This document shows positions 54,923-59,812 of a stretch of 59,812 bases of DNA, piece after piece. The stretch's first letter is position 1; each line of letters begins with the position of its first letter. The DNA comes from Lachnospira sp. UBA3212 (GTDB lineage Bacteria > Bacillota > Clostridia > Lachnospirales > Lachnospiraceae): the NCBI GenBank assembly GCA_002363615.1, contig DEWK01000001.1, forward strand, positions 1 through 59,812. Direction: 5' to 3'. Position numbers and translations under genes: made by a program. The notes under the pieces were generated by a model. That model did not search any database. It was not told where the DNA came from and was given only the letters and a program-made list of their open reading frames with translations.

Positions 54923-55810
54923 ATGGAAGCAAGTGATATTTTAGAATTTCAGGTAGACCGTCCCTTTCATTTTAATTGGGCCGGTAAGTTTGAGGCTCCA
55001 GACGAGCATTGGATGCATATGTCCCGTACCCTGATTGATTTTGAATTGATTGTTATGACGAAAGGCACCCTGTACATCGCCGCCGACAAGGAGGAAATGG
55101 TTTTACAGGCTGGTGAATATGCCATAATCTGCCCACCTTGCCACCAATACGGCTATCGTCCTTCTGATTGTACTTTTTACTGGGCTCATTTTGTTTATCA
55201 CGACGGCATGGACGATCAAAATGCCCCGCTCCACCTTTTACCTTCTCAGGTAAACGCTCCCGTAAACGCTGAGGACAAAAAGATTCTGCTCCCTATGCGT
55301 GGAAGTCTTCCTCGTCTGGACCGAATCACCGTTCTTATGAAGCAAATCCAGGACTGCGACCGCAAGTACCGAAACGTCTCCTTAAATGACTTTAATATTT
55401 CCGCTATTCTTTGTGAGATTTACTCCCAGCTTTACCTTTCCGGTGCCAGAACCACCATGAAGGGCAAGAAAGTGCAACTTTACACGGACATCATTGACTA
55501 TATCTCCTGGAGAATCCATGAGAAAATCAAGGTTTCTGAGATTGCCGCCTATTTCGGCTACAACGAAAAGTACATTACCACCTTTTTTAAGAAGGCGAGT
55601 GGCCTTCCCCTAAAAACCTATATCCTAAACCAAAAGATGGATATTGCCAAGGCCATGCTGGTGGATTCTAATATCCCGGTCTCCCAAGTAGGCTATGATA
55701 TTGGCTTCGATGACAACCACAATTTCTCCGTAGCCTTTAAGAAAATCACCGGCCAAAGTCCTACCGAGTATCGAGATTCCTATGCCCAGCAGATGCTCTT
55801 TCATGAGTAA
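54923..55810 (+). CDS. AraC-family regulator, probable regulator of the GH127-type gene
   Basis: About 295 residues from the ATG at 54923. N-terminal cupin-like sensor (about 5-120, with HWMHMSRT and FYWAHFVYHDG), C-terminal AraC double helix-turn-helix (IHEKIKVSEIAAYFGYN, then NIPVSQVGYDIGFDD and the FSVAFKKITG signature). Divergent from the big glycosidase gene, so sugar-dependent control of it is likely. The upstream frame to 54830 is too hydrophobic to be a natural start. Confidence 0.87.
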   Translation: MEASDILEFQVDRPFHFNWAGKFEAPDEHWMHMSRTLIDFELIVMTKGTLYIAADKEEMVLQAGEYAIICPPCHQYGYRPSDCTFYWAHFVYHDGMDDQNAPLHLLPSQVNAPVNAEDKKILLPMRGSLPRLDRITVLMKQIQDCDRKYRNVSLNDFNISAILCEIYSQLYLSGARTTMKGKKVQLYTDIIDYISWRIHEKIKVSEIAAYFGYNEKYITTFFKKASGLPLKTYILNQKMDIAKAMLVDSNIPVSQVGYDIGFDDNHNFSVAFKKITGQSPTEYRDSYAQQMLFHE

Positions 55811-55828
55811 GAAGGGGAATCCATCCCC

Positions 55829-55875
55829 AAAAAAAGACATTACAGAGACTATCCCAGCTCTGTAATGTCTTTTTC
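55829..55875. terminator. Bidirectional terminator
   Basis: GACATTACAGAG (55836-55847) pairs with CTCTGTAATGTC (55858-55869) with T runs both ways. Serves the AraC gene on the plus strand and the ABC module on the minus. Confidence 0.88.
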
Positions 55876-56527
55876 ACTCCTTGATGGAGCCCTTTACCAT
55901 ATGAATCACTTCATCTGCATAATTTAGCACATTATCATTATGGGATACAACAATCACTGTTTTCCCTTCCTCTGATAATTTTTTTAATAATGTAAAGACA
56001 ATATTTTCATTCTCTTCATCCAAATTTCCTGTTGGCTCGTCTGCTAAAATTAATTCCGGCTGATTCGCCAAAGCTCTTGCAATCGCAATTCTCTGCTGCT
56101 CTCCTCCCGACAATTGCTTAGGCAAATTCTTTTCCCTATCCTTTAATTGAAAGCGCTCAAGAAGTTCATCAATCCGTTCTTCCCTCTTCTTGCGATCCAA
56201 TTTTGGATTTATTAACATAGGCATTCTGATATTTTGTCTGGCATTTAAATATGGATTTAAATAAAAGCCCTGAAAAACAAATCCCATATTCTTCATCCGA
56301 AAATTTGACAAGTCCTTCCCTTGGAAGGAGGAAATAGACTGACCATTTAATAAAATATCCCCTTCTGTCACGGCATCTAAACCTCCAATCAAATTAAGAA
56401 GCGTAGTTTTTCCGGAACCGGAAGGACCCATAATGGCATAAAACTTTCCGCTATCAAAATGAAACGACACATCCTTTAAAACCTTCGTGCTCCCATAATC
56501 CTTTTTGACATTTTTAACTTCTAACAT
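55874..56527 (-). CDS. ABC transporter ATPase, MacB/LolD type
   Basis: 217 residues with Walker A GPSGSGKTT, Q-loop region, signature QLSGGEQQR, Walker B LILADEPTGNLD and switch His VVSHNDN. The DEPTGNLD form is typical of the MacB/LolD/FtsE class, which pairs with FtsX-type permeases. Overlaps the 205-residue permease gene by 7 bases. Last gene of the right-hand module. Confidence 0.93.
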   Translation of the reverse strand: MLEVKNVKKDYGSTKVLKDVSFHFDSGKFYAIMGPSGSGKTTLLNLIGGLDAVTEGDILLNGQSISSFQGKDLSNFRMKNMGFVFQGFYLNPYLNARQNIRMPMLINPKLDRKKREERIDELLERFQLKDREKNLPKQLSGGEQQRIAIARALANQPELILADEPTGNLDEENENIVFTLLKKLSEEGKTVIVVSHNDNVLNYADEVIHMVKGSIKE

Positions 56528-57138
56528 TCCCCTCGCATCCTTTCTACTATGCTAATTTTATTCTTTCTCTCTTTCAACAATGCAAATGCACATAAATAAA
56601 CAATTCCACCCAAGCAAAGGATAAGACTGTTGCTACTTGATAATCTACCGTTACAAGCAGGATATTTCACTAACAGGTTCATATACTCTGTTTTTTTTAA
56701 TCGTTCCCATACCTGGGGACTTAAAACAAAAGTAAGAATTGTTACCGGAACAAAATCCAGACAATTATAAAAACATAATTTCGAATAACACATTTGATTG
56801 CTGTAGCCCAACACCTTCATGATGGTGGTTGTTTTATTAAATTGCATGATGATTGTTTGATAATATAAGGTAATTACAAGCAACAAAAACAGGAGTACCA
56901 CGATTGCAATTACAAACACAACATAAAAAATCATCTCTGCTTTCTCCCCAAAAAAAACATCTTCTTGCATCATTTTTTCTGTGGCATCCACCAATTCCTT
57001 GCTGTTTTTAATCTGAAGGGATACCTTGATTAATTCAATTGCACAGCTTGCAATTATAAAATTTAAAGTATAAAAAATAACCGTTATAAAATAAGATCCG
57101 ATATTTCTTATTCTCTCCCTTGTCCAATCTTTTATCAT
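56521..57138 (-). CDS. Short FtsX-type ABC permease
   Basis: 205 residues. One N-terminal helix (about 13-37), a short extracytoplasmic loop, then three helices (about 68-90, 118-140, 170-186). It has the FtsX plan but with an unusually short outer domain. It sits 4 bases after the other permease and overlaps the ATPase gene. Role probably in the same complex. Confidence 0.75.
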   Translation of the reverse strand: MIKDWTRERIRNIGSYFITVIFYTLNFIIASCAIELIKVSLQIKNSKELVDATEKMMQEDVFFGEKAEMIFYVVFVIAIVVLLFLLLVITLYYQTIIMQFNKTTTIMKVLGYSNQMCYSKLCFYNCLDFVPVTILTFVLSPQVWERLKKTEYMNLLVKYPACNGRLSSSNSLILCLGGIVYLCAFALLKERKNKISIVERMRGEC

Positions 57139-57142
57139 ACAT

Positions 57143-58390
57143 TTACTCCTTATACCTTAAGCCTTCTACCACAGATAATTTTCTCATGCTTAGGAAGCCA
57201 AAGAATCCACTAAAGAACAAGGACACTACCAAGAGAAGCAAGCAAGAGAAGATGGAAGCCAAATCTACCGAAATAGTAAATGTGCTTGCAAAAACGCCAT
57301 AGGTTTTATAATAAAAGAACTTGAATATGCAAATTCCAGCTATTACAAACAGGGCAGACAGTGGAAGCGACTTAAGCAATAGAATCACATATTCTAAGAA
57401 GTAATTGATATACAAGTCTTTTTTCTCGTACCCCATTGCTCTTTGCAGCGAAAATTCTCCCATTCGCTCCTTTGTATCTCGCAAAGAAAAAATCAACACA
57501 TTCACAAAGCAAATAATATATAAAAGCAAAGATAATAAAATACCAAAACCGGTTATTAAATTTAAAATTCGCATTGAATCCTGATCCCTAATCAATCCTC
57601 TTCCATTTGCAACTACACCTTGTTCTTTCAAGGCTGTCAGAGATTCATTATCTTTAAATACAAGCGTAATTGCACCATTTTTCCAACCATACGAATATTC
57701 ATTTGCCTCTTCTACCGTTGCCACCCCTTGTTCCTTTTCGCTAATCTTATTTAAAATTTCCGCCGAGGTTTTTGGATTAATTAAAATTGTATTTTCCTCA
57801 CTCGTTAGTATGCTATCATATGTTCCAACAATTTTTAAAGTTATCGTATCCGATCCTATATTTTCGTATGTAATGGGATTTTGATACTGGTAAGTAAACT
57901 CCATCGTTTTACCCACAAACTGTTTTCCATTCATGTATTCAAGACTTGATTGATTGTAAATAAGTTTTTTCGGAACCAGTGCCTCACACTCTTTTAAATC
58001 CTTTGTATCACTATACTTCTGAAAGGCTTGATTAAATGTTCCCAAAAACAAATCACCTATCTTTTTCAGATCCTCATCTTCACTACTAATTCCCTCAAAC
58101 AACCCACTATAGCCTTGATAACATTCTACAATCTCCGGGTATTTTTTATATTCTTCTATCTCATTTGCAATCTCTTCTTCACTTTTTACCTCTGAAAATA
58201 ATTCCACCTGAGCCAAATTGCTTGGTGTCTCCACCATTTTTTTCTCATATTGTTCTAGAGAAAACAAGAAAATATTGACCAAGAGATAAATCACAGTTGC
58301 CGATACCAATAAGACCACAATTCTCTTTGTAAATTTTTTCCTTCCCTTAACCACTTGATGACATAACACCCATCGATCCTTCCAATTCAT
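57143..58390 (-). CDS. FtsX/MacB-type ABC permease
   Basis: 415 residues. N-terminal helix (about 22-44), outer domain of about 230 residues, then three C-terminal helices with the FtsX-type RDTKERMGEFSLQRAMGYEKKDL segment between the first two, a strong family mark. Partner of the adjacent permease and ATPase. 12 bases after the 281-residue protein gene. Confidence 0.85.
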   Translation of the reverse strand: MNWKDRWVLCHQVVKGRKKFTKRIVVLLVSATVIYLLVNIFLFSLEQYEKKMVETPSNLAQVELFSEVKSEEEIANEIEEYKKYPEIVECYQGYSGLFEGISSEDEDLKKIGDLFLGTFNQAFQKYSDTKDLKECEALVPKKLIYNQSSLEYMNGKQFVGKTMEFTYQYQNPITYENIGSDTITLKIVGTYDSILTSEENTILINPKTSAEILNKISEKEQGVATVEEANEYSYGWKNGAITLVFKDNESLTALKEQGVVANGRGLIRDQDSMRILNLITGFGILLSLLLYIICFVNVLIFSLRDTKERMGEFSLQRAMGYEKKDLYINYFLEYVILLLKSLPLSALFVIAGICIFKFFYYKTYGVFASTFTISVDLASIFSCLLLLVVSLFFSGFFGFLSMRKLSVVEGLRYKE

Positions 58391-58402
58391 TTTTCAATCC
58401 TC

Positions 58403-59248
58403 CTATTTTTTTGCAATATCCTCTAACATGACCTTAGCCTCCTGGCTAAAAAAATCAATCTTTTCCCCCTGTGGATCTACCAGATAAACCTCTTGTGCAA
58501 AAGACGTATCCTCCGGTCCATCCGGTTCACCCTTCGTATTAATTACTGATAAAATATAATCTGAGTCTTGGATGCTATACTTGTTCTCAGTTGCTGCATC
58601 TCCCTCTTTTGTAAAAGCATCAAAAAAATTACAAATATAATATTTTCTAAACAATTCTTCCGCATAAAAACAACCCGCATCCCAATCCTCCAGTAATTCT
58701 TCCACTTGATATTCTGTGATATAAGAATTTATATATTCATCTATTTTCTCACTAACCTCTTGGGAACTTCTATAACGATTTGCCCCGGCATCCTCTTTGA
58801 TCGAATATAGGATTGTATCCAGACTTATTTCACCATCAAAACATCTTGTATTCATACTGTTACTTTGAAGCCACATTGCATATTCTCCATAGTCTTTATA
58901 TTTACGGTACGAATAATAAATATGATAATCCGTATCATAATAATAAAATGATATTTCATAATTTTTTTCAAGGTTAGCATCATCATCCATTTTTGACGCC
59001 CTATATTTTTTATTACATAGATTATAGAATTTTTTGATTTCTTTTTGATCGTATATCAGATAGGTTCCATAACCATCGCTTTCCTCGGTTGAATAAAAAC
59101 TAATATACTGAATTCCCTTTTTCGCTTCCTTTTTCATTTTCCCTTCTATTTCATCTAGACTGGTCACCCTATAATCCAGATAAAGGAATAAGGCTATGAT
59201 TCCTAAAATTCCTGCAACAATCCCCATCACATGTCTTTTCTTTTTCAT
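58403..59248 (-). CDS. Membrane-anchored protein of the right-hand ABC module
   Basis: 281 residues: basic start, one membrane helix (about 9-26), then an extracytoplasmic domain rich in Tyr, Asp and Glu. No family recognised. The place between the small secreted protein and the permeases suggests it binds or gives immunity to the secreted protein, or senses it; this is inferred from order only. It follows a terminator, so is probably expressed at a lower level than the secreted protein. Confidence 0.65.
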   Translation of the reverse strand: MKKKRHVMGIVAGILGIIALFLYLDYRVTSLDEIEGKMKKEAKKGIQYISFYSTEESDGYGTYLIYDQKEIKKFYNLCNKKYRASKMDDDANLEKNYEISFYYYDTDYHIYYSYRKYKDYGEYAMWLQSNSMNTRCFDGEISLDTILYSIKEDAGANRYRSSQEVSEKIDEYINSYITEYQVEELLEDWDAGCFYAEELFRKYYICNFFDAFTKEGDAATENKYSIQDSDYILSVINTKGEPDGPEDTSFAQEVYLVDPQGEKIDFFSQEAKVMLEDIAKK

Positions 59249-59261
59249 TGCGTCACCTCTT

Positions 59262-59292
59262 CTAAAAAAGCCATAGCTTAGTGCTATGACTT
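59262..59292 (-). terminator. Intrinsic terminator after small secreted protein gene
   Basis: Minus strand: GTCATAGC (59290-59283) pairs with GCTATGGC (59277-59270), one G:U pair, then six U. It separates the secreted-protein gene from the anchored protein gene, mirroring the terminator at 2366-2408. Confidence 0.8.
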
Positions 59293-59301
59293 TTTACTTT
59301 T

Positions 59302-59730
59302 TTAATTAGAATACAAACCAATTGTCTCGAATTTCCATGTACCATGCGCATAGTTAGAATTCATAGAACAATCTACCACTACATAATAATTACCAGCTTT
59401 TACATAACTACCGGCAATATACTTATGAGTATCCGTAGCGGTTCCGCTATAGCTAATCTCCTTACACCACTTTGCATTGTAGTACATTGGAACCGGCTTA
59501 GTAAAAACTCCTACGGTAAGACCACTATTGGAAGATCCTGCCGTCATCGGTCCTTTTAAATACATACGATGCGTTCCTGCATTTATCGGCGTTTTAACAG
59601 ATTTATAGGTATTACTTGCATTTACCGTATAATTTGATGCTAATTTATAATACTTTGCAAATGCTGTGGTTCCCATTACGGTACTTGCCGCAATTACTGC
59701 TAATACTGTTGCTAATTTTTTGCTTTTCAT
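59302..59730 (-). CDS. Small secreted protein of the right-hand ABC module
   Basis: 142 residues. Clear Sec signal peptide with TAFA cleavage near residue 25, leaving about 117 residues rich in Tyr, Thr, Ser, Asn and Gly, probably beta-rich, with exactly two Cys (in WCKE and VDCSM). No family recognised. AAGGAGG lies 12 bases before the ATG. The order secreted protein, terminator, then ABC parts matches the left-hand module although the two proteins do not look closely alike. Confidence 0.72.
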   Translation of the reverse strand: MKSKKLATVLAVIAASTVMGTTAFAKYYKLASNYTVNASNTYKSVKTPINAGTHRMYLKGPMTAGSSNSGLTVGVFTKPVPMYYNAKWCKEISYSGTATDTHKYIAGSYVKAGNYYVVVDCSMNSNYAHGTWKFETIGLYSN

Positions 59731-59787
59731 TTTTAAAAAAGTCCTCCTTAATTGTCAATTATTCTCTGCATGCTAAGAACGTTTCCT

Positions 59788-59812
59788 ATAATAACTCAAA
59801 AAAAAAAAAAAA
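59788..59812 (-). promoter_or_regulatory. Partial promoter next to A15 run at window end
   Basis: On the minus strand a TATTAT (59793-59788) could be a -10 for the secreted protein gene. The spacer before it would be the T15 run (59812-59798), and the -35 would lie beyond the window. Only the -10 and the homopolymer are visible. Confidence 0.4.

Noticed and set aside
56521..57138. Short permease as a truncated pseudogene
   Set aside because: It has start, stop, four helices and a close fit to neighbours, and FtsX-type permeases with small outer domains exist.
1..59812. CRISPR array, insertion sequence, tRNA or rRNA genes
   Set aside because: No regular repeat-spacer pattern, transposase-like frame or tRNA cloverleaf was seen by reading both strands. 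A covariance-model scan was not possible here.

Overview
The window reads as low-GC Gram-positive DNA, most likely from a gut or rumen clostridium of the Lachnospiraceae type. The basis is a FabK-type fatty-acid operon, Firmicute-style AGGAGG ribosome sites, an exosortase-G (XrtG) locus, and large surface glycosidases with lysine-rich Ig-like C-termini. This is inference from gene content; no rRNA or tRNA gene was seen. Most genes are on the minus strand. No stretch over 300 bases lacks a gene; the largest gap (34005-34301) is the fatty-acid promoter region. The right end stops inside an A15 run and the left end cuts a gene, so this may be a whole contig.

Layout. 1-2882: an AT-rich module with a small secreted protein (2410-2784), an intrinsic terminator and two FtsX-type permeases, the second cut by the window edge. 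2921-6260: a secreted toroid-fold protein, a flavin reductase-like protein and O-acetylhomoserine sulfhydrylase. 6323-9272: Y-family DNA polymerase with a small partner, cytidine deaminase and an esterase. 9417-11698: membrane protein, thioredoxin-like protein, ZIP metal transporter and PTPS-like protein. 11707-22003: XrtG locus (YfhO-type membrane protein, glycosyltransferase 2, XrtG, its predicted Firmicu-CTERM substrate, a PTPS-domain membrane protein, a transglutaminase-like protein). 22131-24151: NSS transporter and UPF0340.

24211-34155: type II fatty-acid synthesis operon (acpP, fabK, fabD, fabG, fabF, accB, fabZ, accC, accD, accA, acyl-CoA synthetase) facing a MerR-family regulator. 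Its promoter has the MerR signature: a 19-bp spacer filled by a dyad. fabH is absent. 35134-44444: mixed housekeeping, including a small gene with a LexA box, GNAT, NudC, orphan TrpF, a heterodimeric ABC exporter with one degenerate ATP site, an XRE-type regulator, a FliB-like protein, a SpoT-like HD hydrolase and thioredoxin. 44463-47585: MscL, two lipoproteins and a zinc-ribbon membrane protein. 47595-55810: polysaccharide degradation (GH5 with CBM2-like module, a small CxxCxxC protein, a 1681-residue GH127-type enzyme, an AraC regulator).

55829-59812: a second AT-rich module of the same plan as the left one: small secreted protein, terminator, membrane-anchored protein, two permeases and an ATPase. 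The left secreted-protein promoter has perfect -35 and -10 boxes separated by 20 bp that include a G9 run, so it is predicted to be phase variable. The right one also seems to start next to a long homopolymer. These paired modules are the best candidates for an undescribed system.
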